From: Saccharicrinis sp963665705
Lineage (GTDB): Bacteria; Bacteroidota; Bacteroidia; Bacteroidales; Marinilabiliaceae
Assembly: GCA_963665705.1 (NCBI GenBank)
Contig: OY762448.1
Span: 992,001-1,056,000, forward strand
Reading direction: 5' to 3'
Length of the DNA: 64,000 nt
The notes under the pieces are model-generated. The model was not told the DNA's origin. It saw nothing but the letters and a program-made list of their open reading frames with translations, and searched no databases. Within the stretch, counting starts at the first letter, position 1; each line of letters starts with the position of its first letter. Position numbers and translations under genes: made by a program. Shown piece by piece: positions 45,257 through 58,271 of the stretch.

Positions 45257-45620
45257 ATGGGATTAAAAAAAGCAAAAGCCAAGCATCAGCTCTATCGAAA
45301 GGTAACGCATACCAAGTATACGGGGATCAGAAAAATTGGAGATAAAGGGCCACAGAGTTGGCTACCTAAAACTATTATTCCTTTGGATAAGTTCTTTTAT
45401 AAAACTGGGAAATATGGATATCCAACAATGAATGATGAGTATATAGAAGCCTCTGTTCATGCATGGATATTGCTTCTAATAGGGGGGAGCTTTATTTGCA
45501 AATATTTCATTGACCTATGTGAATATCAGGAATGGAAATTTAGGTAGTGTTTTTTGAAGCGTCTTTATATTTATCAATTAGGGGAATTATTGTATTTTAT
45601 ATGCTAACTTAATGACATTG
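45257..45620 (+). pseudogene. Poly-G membrane protein paralogue c (truncated)
   Basis: A third tandem copy starts with MGLKKAKAKHQLYRKV 19 bases after paralogue b. At a G6 tract (45482-45487) the frame is lost; the homologous continuation is in a +1 frame. A second frameshift (an extra T near 45550) and truncation at about 45620 by a RAYT-end remnant follow. Unlike a and b it has no upstream partner stub. It is closer to paralogue a over residues 40-70 (LDKFFYKTGKYGY). Confidence 0.75.
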
Positions 45621-45639
45621 CACGCGCGGCAGCGAGGGG
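45621..45639 (+). repeat. Solitary RAYT right-end remnant
   Basis: CACGCGCGGCAGCGAGGGG is the right end of the RAYT elements with one extra base. It truncates paralogue c and precedes another gene fragment, so a RAYT element was once here or recombination used its end. Confidence 0.7.
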
Positions 45640-45799
45640 TAAAATATATGATCATCAAACATTAAAGTGGTTGCGGGCTACATATTTTCATACCTCTCAT
45701 GACTGTAGTACATTAAAAGCAGGTACAGGTATTCCTTATTTCGATCCTTATAAATCCAGTATTCGAACAAAACCATCGCGAAAAATAATACATAGTTGA
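45640..45799 (+). pseudogene. C-terminal gene fragment after the RAYT remnant
   Basis: An open frame from 45640 to a TGA at about 45797-45799 encodes some 50 residues (KIYDHQTLKWLRATYF, ending PSRKIIHS) without a start. It resembles no protein in the window. As with the other RAYT right ends, a coding 3' end follows immediately. Confidence 0.4.
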
Positions 45800-45810
45800 T
45801 AATAAATAGT

Positions 45811-47267
45811 TTAACCTTAAAAACCAACTATTATGTTGATAACTAGCTTATAACATTTTTCTTTAGATTTATTAATCTGCAAGGAAATATGTATTTTAGT
45901 CAGAAAGCTTGCAGATATGGTTGGAAAACAAGATAATACTCCACAGTTAAGAATTTTTGATACGCCAATTGAACGGTTCATTAATTTAGATCACGAATTA
46001 TGTGTTTTATCAAAGCAAATAGATTGGGATTTGGTAGAAGCAGATTTTTCTGTTTATTATTCTGACTTTGGACGTCCATCAGTTCCTATTCGAAAGATGG
46101 TTGGTTTACTTTTGCTTAAGCATATTTACAACCTTAGTGATGAGGCACTTATTGATAGATGGATTGAAAATCCATATTGGCAGTATTTTAGTGGAGAGAA
46201 AATCTTTCAGACTCAAAAGCCTTTTGATCCAACTGAATTCATTCACTTTAGAAAGCGAATAGGCCAAGAAGGAGCAGAAAAATTATTAAAAATTTCAGTG
46301 CAACTTTTTGGCCAAGAGGCTCAAGAGAAAGAAGTGTTAATAGACAGTACTGTTCAAGAAAAGAATATTACCTATCCAACGGATGCCAAATTACATAAAC
46401 GCATCATTGAAAAAGTTAATAAGATAGCAGAACAAGAGGGAATAAAACTTCGACAAACTTATACTCGCACATTAAAACAGTTAATGATAGACCAACGTTT
46501 TCATAATCATCCCAAAAGAAGAAAGAAAGCTAAATCGGCATTACGAAAAATTAAAACGATAGCGGGCCGTCAAGTAAGAGATATTGAAAGACAATTTAAT
46601 CCGACACAAAAATTAAAATATAAAGAACTGTTGATTATACTCAATAAGATTCTAACACAAAAAAAGGGAGATAAGAATAAGATTTACAGCATTCACGAAC
46701 CACAGGTTAGTTGCATCGCTAAAGGAAAAGAAGCAAAGAAGTTTGAATTTGGAAATAAATCAGGAATTGTATTAACAAAGACCACAAAAATTGTAGTTGG
46801 AGCTATAGCTTTTGAAGATAATCCCTACGATGGACATACCCTGGAGGAACATTTAAAACAAACAGAGTACTTAACTGAAAGTAAACCCAAGGTTGGAATT
46901 GTTGACAGAGGATACCGAGGAAAAAAGAACATTGACGGTGTTGAAATAATATCACCAACAGTTCCGAAAAAAGGAACTACTCCCTATGAGAAACAAAAAG
47001 CAAGGAAACGTTTTAAAGCAAGGGCAGGAATCGAACCAATTATTGGTCATATTAAGCATGATCACAGGATGTTAAGAAATTATTTAAAAGGGGCCAATGG
47101 AGATAAAATAAATACAATTTTAGCTGGAACAGGCTTTAATTTAAAGAAAATGCTCAATAGAATTAAAGAGCAAATTCTTTTTGACCTTTTTCAAATTTTA
47201 TTTTTTACAAAAATAATCTTTCTAAAAAACAGGGTAACTCAAAATATAGTACTTTTTCAGGTCTGAC
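45811..47267 (+). mobile_element. IS5-family insertion sequence
   Basis: The element is delimited by the direct repeat TAAATAGT (45803-45810 and 47268-47275) and weak inverted ends (AACCTTAAAAACC on the left; GACCTGAAAAAG on the opposite strand at the right). One transposase gene fills it. The ends are approximate. Confidence 0.7.
45917..47266 (+). CDS. IS5-family DDE transposase
   Basis: The 449-aa transposase has the N-terminal helix-rich DUF772-like domain (FGRPSVPIRKMVGLLLLKHIYNLSDEALIDRWIENPYWQYF). The catalytic triad follows: Asp in VLIDSTVQEKNITYPTDAKL, Asp in VGIVDRGYRGKK, Glu in RAGIEPIIGHIKHDHRM. The frame is intact. It reads right up to the IS right end, 10 bases before the next gene, so it may supply transcription to that gene. 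Confidence 0.9.
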   Translation: MVGKQDNTPQLRIFDTPIERFINLDHELCVLSKQIDWDLVEADFSVYYSDFGRPSVPIRKMVGLLLLKHIYNLSDEALIDRWIENPYWQYFSGEKIFQTQKPFDPTEFIHFRKRIGQEGAEKLLKISVQLFGQEAQEKEVLIDSTVQEKNITYPTDAKLHKRIIEKVNKIAEQEGIKLRQTYTRTLKQLMIDQRFHNHPKRRKKAKSALRKIKTIAGRQVRDIERQFNPTQKLKYKELLIILNKILTQKKGDKNKIYSIHEPQVSCIAKGKEAKKFEFGNKSGIVLTKTTKIVVGAIAFEDNPYDGHTLEEHLKQTEYLTESKPKVGIVDRGYRGKKNIDGVEIISPTVPKKGTTPYEKQKARKRFKARAGIEPIIGHIKHDHRMLRNYLKGANGDKINTILAGTGFNLKKMLNRIKEQILFDLFQILFFTKIIFLKNRVTQNIVLFQV

Positions 47268-47276
47268 TAAATAGTA

Positions 47277-48323
47277 ATGAAAAATATATCGAAAAATTTA
47301 ATTTGTATACTAATGGCAATTCATTTATTCTCATGTACCTCTGGTCAAAAACAAAAAAAAGAAGCATTTAAAATAGAGTGGCGACCGGGTATTAATGCCC
47401 CTCGTTATTATCCGATTACAACTGTATTTGGCTCTTTTTCAGCAGAAGGGAAGATGTGTGGTATAGCCACAGGAGGCAGGAGAAGTGGAGGTTGGGGTCT
47501 TGGTGGTATGGAGATGTCTACAGGCCATTTTGTACCGGATCGTTTAGAGATAGGATGGTTTTCTTATGCAGAGGATAAATTTTTCAGGGGTGATTTTAAG
47601 CTTCCTGCTGATACTATACGAGCATTGTTTGAACAAGGATATGTAGATAAAAATGGGAAGAAATTTGGCTATGATGGATTAATAGTAAATGTATATCCCA
47701 AAGGAGGTGTTGCTTTGTGGATGTATGTATCAGGTACACGAACCGTTGAAATAGGTCACTTTCAGGGCGAGGAAATGGATTACGATTGGAAGAGTATGTT
47801 TCCGGATATGACAGATACAAGATCAGAGTTTAATACGTTTGTATTAGGAAGCATTGATGGAGCTAATGAATATATTGCCAAGCACGGCATAAACCCTGAA
47901 CCTTTTAAGTCAATATATAGGCAGCGTTTTAATTATACCATAGAAGTAGACAGTGTATCGCATGAAAACATAGTTTTTGTTCAAGTTGATTTTTATAACG
48001 GAGAAATGGATGTGATGGAAGGGAAAGAATTGGATGATAACTATTTTAAAACAAAGGCAGTACCTAATCATATATTTTATAGATGGATAAAGGATGGAGT
48101 GGTGTATTTTGGGGAGATATATTTGCAAGGAGCTTATGAGATGTTTAAAGTGTTTGAGGAAATGCATAAAGAATGCCCCGATGAGCCTTATGTATTGTAT
48201 TTAAAACCTGATTTTACCACCCGTAAGTTAACCGCCTCATTGCGAAGTCAAACTAAAGAAATAGAAATTAAACAGTTTGGTAAAATTGGGAAGTCAGCAA
48301 ATCAGCGCGCTGTAAAACAGTAG
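47277..48323 (+). CDS. DUF2931-family lipoprotein, putative T6SS immunity
   Basis: The 348-aa lipoprotein has a signal peptide and lipobox (AIHLFSC, about Cys20). It matches DUF2931: YPITTVFGSFSAEGKMCGIATGG, GWGLGGMEMSTGH, VPDRLEIGWFSYAEDKFFRGDFKLPADTI. DUF2931 proteins are often found next to T6SS effector genes and are thought to be immunity proteins. Here the effector gene is missing: upstream is an IS5 element, whose target-site repeat ends 2 bases before the ATG. It is therefore an orphan immunity gene, or one kept against neighbouring strains. Confidence 0.8.
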   Translation: MKNISKNLICILMAIHLFSCTSGQKQKKEAFKIEWRPGINAPRYYPITTVFGSFSAEGKMCGIATGGRRSGGWGLGGMEMSTGHFVPDRLEIGWFSYAEDKFFRGDFKLPADTIRALFEQGYVDKNGKKFGYDGLIVNVYPKGGVALWMYVSGTRTVEIGHFQGEEMDYDWKSMFPDMTDTRSEFNTFVLGSIDGANEYIAKHGINPEPFKSIYRQRFNYTIEVDSVSHENIVFVQVDFYNGEMDVMEGKELDDNYFKTKAVPNHIFYRWIKDGVVYFGEIYLQGAYEMFKVFEEMHKECPDEPYVLYLKPDFTTRKLTASLRSQTKEIEIKQFGKIGKSANQRAVKQ

Positions 48324-48684
48324 TGCAGTGTTTTTATAGATGTCATATATTATGCGGTGCATCCTCTACAATCCTTTTACGATAAGGGATACGAAAAATC
48401 GTAATGTACTTTAAGTTGTATTAATTACTAATAAAAAGGAAAAGTTAGAAATACTTATCTTAAAAACGGAATGAAATTAGATATGTATTAGTCTCATTTA
48501 CTAGAACTAGCTTTTACATAACTCACAATTACTATTTTTGTTGCAGAAAATCCTGATTTTAGCTGCATTTTTAATGTTTTGAGCATAATTTGTGCATGGT
48601 TTTTCATTTTCAAGAGCTTCGAGTGGAGTTAAACCATTTAACTCACCATGAGGTCGGTTGTTGTAATCATATATAGATTGTTCC
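48324..48684. other. Intergenic region with IS3 remnant
   Basis: The AT-rich spacer contains the IS3 orfB fragment listed separately (48507-48688) and otherwise nothing recognisable. An imperfect palindrome TTTTACGATAAG/AAAAATCGTAA lies around 48377-48402. Confidence 0.5.
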
Positions 48685-48688
48685 CCCC
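48507..48688 (-). pseudogene. IS3-family orfB C-terminal remnant
   Basis: On the minus strand the fragment reads YDYNNRPHGELNGLTPLEALE and continues to a stop at 48507-48509. This is the conserved C-terminal end of IS3-family transposases (YNxxRPHxxLxxxTPxEA). It is cut at 48685 by the left end of RAYT copy 5. It may belong to the same IS3 type whose orfA remnant lies at 1016. Confidence 0.75.
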
Positions 48689-49077
48689 GCTACCGCGCGT
48701 GTCCTCACGCGTGGTTCAATAAAGCAAAGAGTCTTTCCTATAAGAAAATACCAACCCAATAATCCAAATTCTAATGAGTAGAAATTATAAATTTCATAAT
48801 CCAGAAGGTGTTTACTTTGTGAGTTTTGCAATCATAGAATGGATAGATGTATTTACACGAAATGAATATAAAGACATTGTTATAGATAGTCTTGAGTTCA
48901 GTCAAAAGTGTGTTATGACTAATCATATCCATTTAATTTTCAGAAATTCTAAAGGAAAACAGCAAGAGGAGTATGTTTATAATAGTGCTAAAAATTATGC
49001 AGGTGGTATATGACTTATTGAAGGTGTGATTGTTGTGAAATAACGGAGTCTCACGATGCAATCGTACTACAGCGGGG
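48685..49077 (+). mobile_element. RAYT element copy 5 (internally deleted)
   Basis: The left palindromic end (from 48685) and leader are as in the other copies. The right end differs: TCACGAT-GCA-ATCGTAC hairpin then ACAGCGGGG (49077). The total is 393 bp, so the element has lost about 290 bp of its gene. It is the most diverged copy. Confidence 0.75.
48774..49043 (+). pseudogene. RAYT transposase copy 5, deleted and diverged
   Basis: The N-terminus (MSRNYKFHNPEGVYFVSFAIIEW) and HUH motif (MTNHIHLIF) are kept, but about 97 codons are missing, including part of the KEKGMEIYAW segment and the catalytic Tyr region. A TGA (49011-49013) follows GGI, after which LIEGVIVVK and the original stop can still be read. 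It cannot be active. Confidence 0.85.
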
Positions 49078-49672
49078 TGTTTTTATCCGGATTGTAAATC
49101 CTGTATTCAATTCTCAAGAGTTAGCCGTATCTAAATTAAAAGAATATTTAAAATGTAGATATTGCTTATTGCACGAATAAATATCCGCACCAACCTTTTG
49201 TATTCTTTAGCTAAATCATATATACAAAAAAATAACGGTATTTTTACCGCTACTTTTATGGTGGTTAAAAGTCTTTAAAGTCAGTTATTTATGAATTATT
49301 TGTAATGTTTTAAGTTTCTGTTTTCTACTTAAAAAAGTTGATTTTGTAGTAATTGTGCATGTTTTTGCAAAAACAACAAAAAACTGTGCGCAAAAGTGTT
49401 AAAAATGGCATTTTACTGTGCATGATCGGGATTGAAACGGACCTGATATATACCTGCTGCGGGGCTGCTGCGGATAATGATCGGGTTTCTGCGGGTGTTC
49501 ATCGGGTAGTCTGCGGGTGAGCAATCGGCCTATAGTACCCGCAGAAATACCGCAACCTATCCGATCAAAAACCGAGAATGTATGCTTTTAAGTACCTGGT
49601 TGGTCCGTCTGCGGGATTATGGAGGTGGTAATGATTTAATAATCATATTTCATTTTCTTCCTTTACTGGTAA
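49078..49672. other. Intergenic region with GC-rich CTGCGGG repeats
   Basis: These 595 bases hold no gene. A locally GC-rich stretch (about 49450-49625) contains CTGCGGG four times with variants (49454-49620), GATCGGG/CATCGGG between them, and the inverse CCCGCAGAAATACCGC at 49538-49555. This makes several possible stem-loops in an otherwise AT-rich genome. Confidence 0.55.
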
Positions 49673-51532
49673 TTAAGAAATCATGATTTTGTTATTTTCT
49701 TGATCCTTAAAAGAATCTTTTTTTAAAGTTAATGATTCATTAGCTGCAAAATCCATTGTTTTTTCATTGAGTTCTTGAATGGCATCATTCATTTCGTCTA
49801 TGGCTCCAGAAACTTTCATGTATAGCTTTGAGGCCTGAATAAATTTAGAGGTTGATTGACCAAGTTTCTTTTCTGTATTATTAAAATATTGTTTTATTTC
49901 ATTGGTGTTATCTTTAATTTTTTCTGTTTCAAGAGTTGTGTTTTCAGCCAGTTTTAAAACTTCATTGGCTACCACGTTAAATCCTAAACCTGCCTGACCT
50001 GCTCTTGTTGCTTCAATGGAAGCATTTATGGCCAGCATATTTGTTCGGTCAGATACAATATGAATGGTATCTGCAATTTTTTCAAACTTGTTGATGAGTT
50101 TTGTTTGTTGTGCGATGGTGCTTTCTAATTCACTAAATTCCGTTTGTAGATCTTCAAAGATCTCAAGCATTTGGTGTATGGACGAGAACTTTTTGTGTAA
50201 TTCAATGATTGTATTGCTTACCGACTGTGATAGATTAATAATTACTGAGCTTTTGTAATAATGACAGTTTTCCTTGCTGTTTAAGCCATTGTGAATTGCA
50301 GTGGCCATATCATCACAATTACCATATCCGCATGCTGAACAATTATAGACATCATCATCAGAATATTTATTCATAGTATTAAAAAGTTCCCACTTATCCT
50401 GCTCTGATGGAATGACTATATGATTGTTGGAACTTTTATCTACGTATTTTCGAGTGTACAGATCTTCTTTCCAATATTGGGTTATGGTCTTTTTTAATAA
50501 CTTTTTGCCCTTGGGAGAATGATATCTTTTAATAGTCTCTTTTTTTCGGTTTTCGATGAGGTGTTCCACTTCTTCAAGATTTAGATTTTGAGTAATGGTG
50601 CCAGGACCACTATTACATCCTTGTTCACAGTTTAAGCAATCAATTAAAAGAGGAGCTATTCCATTCTTTATATTTTTATGTAAGCTGTTCAGGTATGGAT
50701 ATATTAAATGCGATCCTTCAATTTTTCGTGTTTTATCTATTATCTCAGGAACTTCCCGTTCTGCTGTTTTTAATAAACCTCCGGGAGTTGAAAATAGCAC
50801 AGCTCTTTCGGCTGGAGGATTGTCATATTCGATAGCATTAAAATGTTTTAATTCAATTTTGTTTTCTTTTAGTATTTCGTTGAAGGTATTAAATGTTACA
50901 TTATAAATGTTTTTACCTGTATCTTCAAATTCTCTTGATTTAGCTAAACATGGTGAAACTACTAATACATGATGTCTTTTGAATTCAGGATAAAACTCTT
51001 TTACCATTTTAATAGTGTGCATCATCGGACTGTCTGCTGGAGCTAAGTATGGAATTAGTTCTGGCTGGTATATTTCAATATAGGAGACAATCGCCGGACA
51101 AGGTTGGGCTATAATCGTTTTTTGTTGTTTGTTTAGAGCTTCTATATATGATTTAACTGTTAACTCGGCTCCAAAACTGACATCAAACACTGCTTCAATA
51201 CCAATGGTTTTTAACCAACCGTTGAATTCTTTATAGGTTTCTGGAAAACTTGCTGCAATAGCTGGTGCAACAATGGCAATAAAACGATTTCCTTGATCCA
51301 AAGAGGTAGTAAAGCTATCAAAGTCATCAATGGGTTTTCTGGCATTGTGTTTACATGCTTCTATGCATTTACCACAAGCAATACATAAGTCCGGATTAAC
51401 AGACATGTGATTGCCTTTATCAACATTGCAAAATTTTACCGGACAAGCAGTAATACAAGCGTGGCAGTTAACACAATTGTTTTCGTCAACGAAGATAACC
51501 TTTCGTAAAGGAGTTGCTGTAGTATTTTCCAT
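49673..51532 (-). CDS. Sensory [FeFe]-hydrogenase-like / methyl-accepting fusion protein
   Basis: The 619-aa cytosolic protein has no membrane helix. Residues 12-62 are a 2x[4Fe-4S] ferredoxin (Cys20, 23, 26, 30 and 50, 53, 56, 60). Residues 80-345 match the [FeFe]-hydrogenase large-subunit domain with reduced H-cluster motifs: AQPCPAIV (L1, one Cys), SPCLAKSREF (L2) and CLNCEQGCNSGPG (L3). A four-Cys Fe-S motif follows near 395-425 (CSACGYGNCDDMA, then NC). The last 170 residues are a methyl-accepting signalling hairpin (DRTNMLAINASIEATRAGQAGLGFNVVANEV). It probably senses H2 or redox state and signals to chemotaxis or another kinase. It is monocistronic. Confidence 0.82.
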   Translation of the reverse strand: MENTTATPLRKVIFVDENNCVNCHACITACPVKFCNVDKGNHMSVNPDLCIACGKCIEACKHNARKPIDDFDSFTTSLDQGNRFIAIVAPAIAASFPETYKEFNGWLKTIGIEAVFDVSFGAELTVKSYIEALNKQQKTIIAQPCPAIVSYIEIYQPELIPYLAPADSPMMHTIKMVKEFYPEFKRHHVLVVSPCLAKSREFEDTGKNIYNVTFNTFNEILKENKIELKHFNAIEYDNPPAERAVLFSTPGGLLKTAEREVPEIIDKTRKIEGSHLIYPYLNSLHKNIKNGIAPLLIDCLNCEQGCNSGPGTITQNLNLEEVEHLIENRKKETIKRYHSPKGKKLLKKTITQYWKEDLYTRKYVDKSSNNHIVIPSEQDKWELFNTMNKYSDDDVYNCSACGYGNCDDMATAIHNGLNSKENCHYYKSSVIINLSQSVSNTIIELHKKFSSIHQMLEIFEDLQTEFSELESTIAQQTKLINKFEKIADTIHIVSDRTNMLAINASIEATRAGQAGLGFNVVANEVLKLAENTTLETEKIKDNTNEIKQYFNNTEKKLGQSTSKFIQASKLYMKVSGAIDEMNDAIQELNEKTMDFAANESLTLKKDSFKDQENNKIMIS

Positions 51533-51948
51533 ATTAGGGGGGTATTTGATTAATTGTATTTAAATTTTAATCAATTAATTTTCATTAAGATAATAAAAAA
51601 ATAATAAGTTTTATTCTGGAGTTAAACGTTCATATTAAATTTATATAATATTATAGGCTGGCATTTGTTAGGTAACAATATTGCTTTTATAAGAAGGATG
51701 AAGATTCTGAATACATATTAGTAGTAATATGGTAATTGTAAAATATAATAAGCTATTACTATAATTAATCTATGTTGCATTACAGGTGTGTTGTTTAAAT
51801 GTATAATAATAGTGCTATTAAAAGTCAAAACTATTGATTTATTGAAATGACATTATTTTTTTTAAAAAACTTTTCAGTATAAACCATTGACAAGATGCAG
51901 ATTAAAGATTATCTTTAAAATCTGTCAAAAAAATAATGGGATAATACT
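51533..51948. other. AT-rich spacer upstream of the rRNA promoters
   Basis: No gene or structured repeat was seen. It is a long AT-rich spacer between the sensory hydrogenase gene (start at 51532, reading away) and the rRNA operon. Confidence 0.6.
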
Positions 51949-51978
51949 TTGAGATTAAAAATAAAGTTCATTTCTTTG
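51949..51978 (+). promoter_or_regulatory. rRNA promoter P1
   Basis: TTG (51949-51951), a 19-base spacer, then TTTCTTTG (51971-51978), one mismatch from TAnnTTTG. It is followed by GCACCCGCTTT, similar to P2 and P3. Confidence 0.7.
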
Positions 51979-52117
51979 CACCCGCTTTGAACGAGAGGCG
52001 CGAATAAAAGATGACATTTTGAATGACTTTATAAAGGAGATAGTTCTTGATATAGAGCAGGTTTTAGGAGGTAAAGAAAGGGGATGAAAAAAATAGAAAA
52101 TATTTTTCAATTTTTAT

Positions 52118-52149
52118 TTGGAATTAAGAAATTAAATCAGTTATCTTTG
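52118..52149 (+). promoter_or_regulatory. rRNA promoter P2
   Basis: TTG (52118-52120), a 21-base spacer, then TATCTTTG (52142-52149), followed by CAGCCGCTTTTA. The 40-bp promoter block is repeated at P3. Confidence 0.8.
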
Positions 52150-52278
52150 CAGCCGCTTTTAAAGAAAGGCCAGAAGCTCAAATGATGGAACAAGAGGAAG
52201 GGTTTAAATTACTGAAAGGTAATTAGATAGGAGTTAAATAAGTCTTGAAAAAATAAATAAAATTTTCTCAAAATTTAT

Positions 52279-52310
52279 TTGGAGTTAAGGAAATAAAGTT
52301 GTTATCTTTG
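52279..52310 (+). promoter_or_regulatory. rRNA promoter P3
   Basis: TTG (52279-52281), a 21-base spacer, then TATCTTTG (52303-52310), followed by CAGCCGCTTTTA. It is the promoter nearest to the 16S gene, about 240 bases upstream. Confidence 0.82.
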
Positions 52311-52551
52311 CAGCCGCTTTTAGAGCGACACTCAACGAAGGTTGGGAGTTAAAAACAAGATTGAAATAAACCGAATGCGGTTTACAAAATATAAGAAGTT
52401 GTTTTGTTTATACCTTGATGTTGAATAAAGCAACCACGTTCTTTGAAAATATTGAAATGCACACTAAAAAAAAGGAAAATAGAGTGATTCTTTGAGTTAA
52501 AACTCTTGTAAAGAATAATAGGCTGTTAAATCAGTCATAATAATTTTTATA

Positions 52552-54076
<1,525 letters not shown>

Positions 54077-54287
54077 GGAGAGAGTTTAAAACGCGTTTAA
54101 ATTAATTTAAACACAAAGAACACCATTTCCTTTTTTTAGCATTTCAAAATTACACTATTAGTAAGTAAATAACTTATGCACTAATAGCTATCCCGAAAAA
54201 ATGGGAAAAACGTACATTGACATATTGGCAATAACAATCAAAATCATAGGTTGGCTTTAATGCGAGAGCATAAAGCTAAACCAACAA
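54077..54287 (+). other. 16S-23S internal transcribed spacer without tRNA
   Basis: A short 211-base spacer contains no cloverleaf-forming sequence; tRNA-Ile and tRNA-Ala, common in Bacteroidota spacers, are absent. TTAAATTAATTTAA near 54100 and the segments flanking the 23S start probably form the processing stems. Confidence 0.75.
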
Positions 54288-57076
<2,789 letters not shown>

Positions 57077-57133
57077 TTGGGCGTTAAAGCACGACATGTG
57101 ATTTTGATTGAGCTAATGTGTTAATAAAGATAT

Positions 57134-57245
<112 letters not shown>

Positions 57246-57249
57246 TAAT

Positions 57250-57286
57250 AAAAGAGCAATCGAATTTATTTTCGATTGCTCTTTTT
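57250..57286 (+). terminator. rRNA operon terminator (second copy)
   Basis: AAAAGAGCAATCGAA pairs perfectly with TTCGATTGCTCTTTT, followed by T residues. It corresponds to 950-985. Confidence 0.92.
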
Positions 57287-57319
57287 GCGTTTATACAAGT
57301 TGCAAAACCGTTAGACTAC

Positions 57320-58206
57320 GTAAGCATGCTGTAATTTACATATTGCATATTATCAGTGATTTTGTCAGCTTGCCAACATGAAAACAAGCATAATAGAACG
57401 TCATGCTGAAATACGAAAAATCGTAGATCTGTGGCATAAAAGTAAGAGGCAGATGAGGCAACCTGATTTTTGTAAGAAAGAAGGAATTTCTCTGGATTCA
57501 CTTAAATATTGGATAACAAAGTTTAATAAAGAGCAGGCCTCAAAACAATCAGATCCATGCCCTAGCGGATTTATTCCTGTCAAAGTTGAAAACACAGCAG
57601 AACAAGCCTATCAAGAAATTGAATTTCCCAATGGAGTAATATTTCGATATAGTCATATGGCAGAGTTTATGCTTGAAAAGATGCAGAAACTTTATGAAAT
57701 AGAAAGAACAGCAAAAGAGCGATTGATAGATTATAAAACCTTACAAAAAGGTACAGAAGCATATATGCAAGACCTGTCTTAATTGAAATAGAACAATGGC
57801 TAAAAAGCAACATTGATAAAGTTGTACCCAAAAGTCCAATTGGAAAAGCAATTACCTATACATACAACCTCTGGCCGAGATTAAAAGCCTACATTGATAA
57901 TGGTAAATATGAAATCGATAATAATAAAATTGAAAATGCTATACGTCCATTAGCTTTAGGTCGAAAAAACTATTTGTTTGCAGGTTCACATAGTGCAGTA
58001 CAAAAAGCTGCCATGATGTATTCCTTTTTTGCTACCTGTAAAATTAATGACGTAAATCCTTTAGAATGGCTAACATTTGTACTTGAAAGGATACAAGATT
58101 ATAAATCATCTCAATTAAAAGAACTTCTTCCTCAAAATTGGAAAACCATTAAGAACTAATTCCTATATTTTCAATCTCACTATAGTGTACTTTGCAACAC
58201 GGATAC
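57320..58206 (+). pseudogene. IS66 relic: fused tnpA/tnpC remains
   Basis: The relic starts with an IS66 end (GTAAGCATGC at 57320) and ends near GGATAC at 58206. From 57378 a TnpA start (KIVDLWHKSKRQMRQPDFCKKEGISLDSLKYW) and TnpA-type strand (IEFPNGVIFRY) run directly into a TnpC fragment (KLYEIERTAKERLIDY), so tnpB and most of tnpC are deleted. A frameshift near 57765 separates the TnpC C-terminus (VLIEIEQWLKSN, EIDNNKIENAIRPLALGRKNYLF, ending at 58159). It is not functional. Confidence 0.82.
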
Positions 58207-58271
58207 TTCATACGCTTGTACATTTAATCATTACAAGCTTAACTTGGTGTCTTGGTAAATATAGCAGTTCC
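58207..58271 (-). repeat. IS3 terminal end, second copy
   Basis: A roughly 60-bp match to 1181-1241 (CATACGCTTGTACATTTAATCATT and onward, one mismatch), ending with the IS3 terminus TGGAACTGCTATATTT on the minus strand. Only the end of the element is left, squeezed between the IS66 relic and the IS630 remnant. Confidence 0.75.

Noticed and set aside
49078..49180. Peptide-like stretch after RAYT copy 5 (as after other RAYT right ends)
   Set aside because: Stop codons interrupt each frame within a short distance, so no gene fragment can be supported there.
54077..54287. Possible tRNA genes in the 16S-23S spacer
   Set aside because: No acceptor/TPsiC pattern (GGTTCRANTCC with a matching acceptor stem) could be found; no tRNA was seen anywhere in the window.
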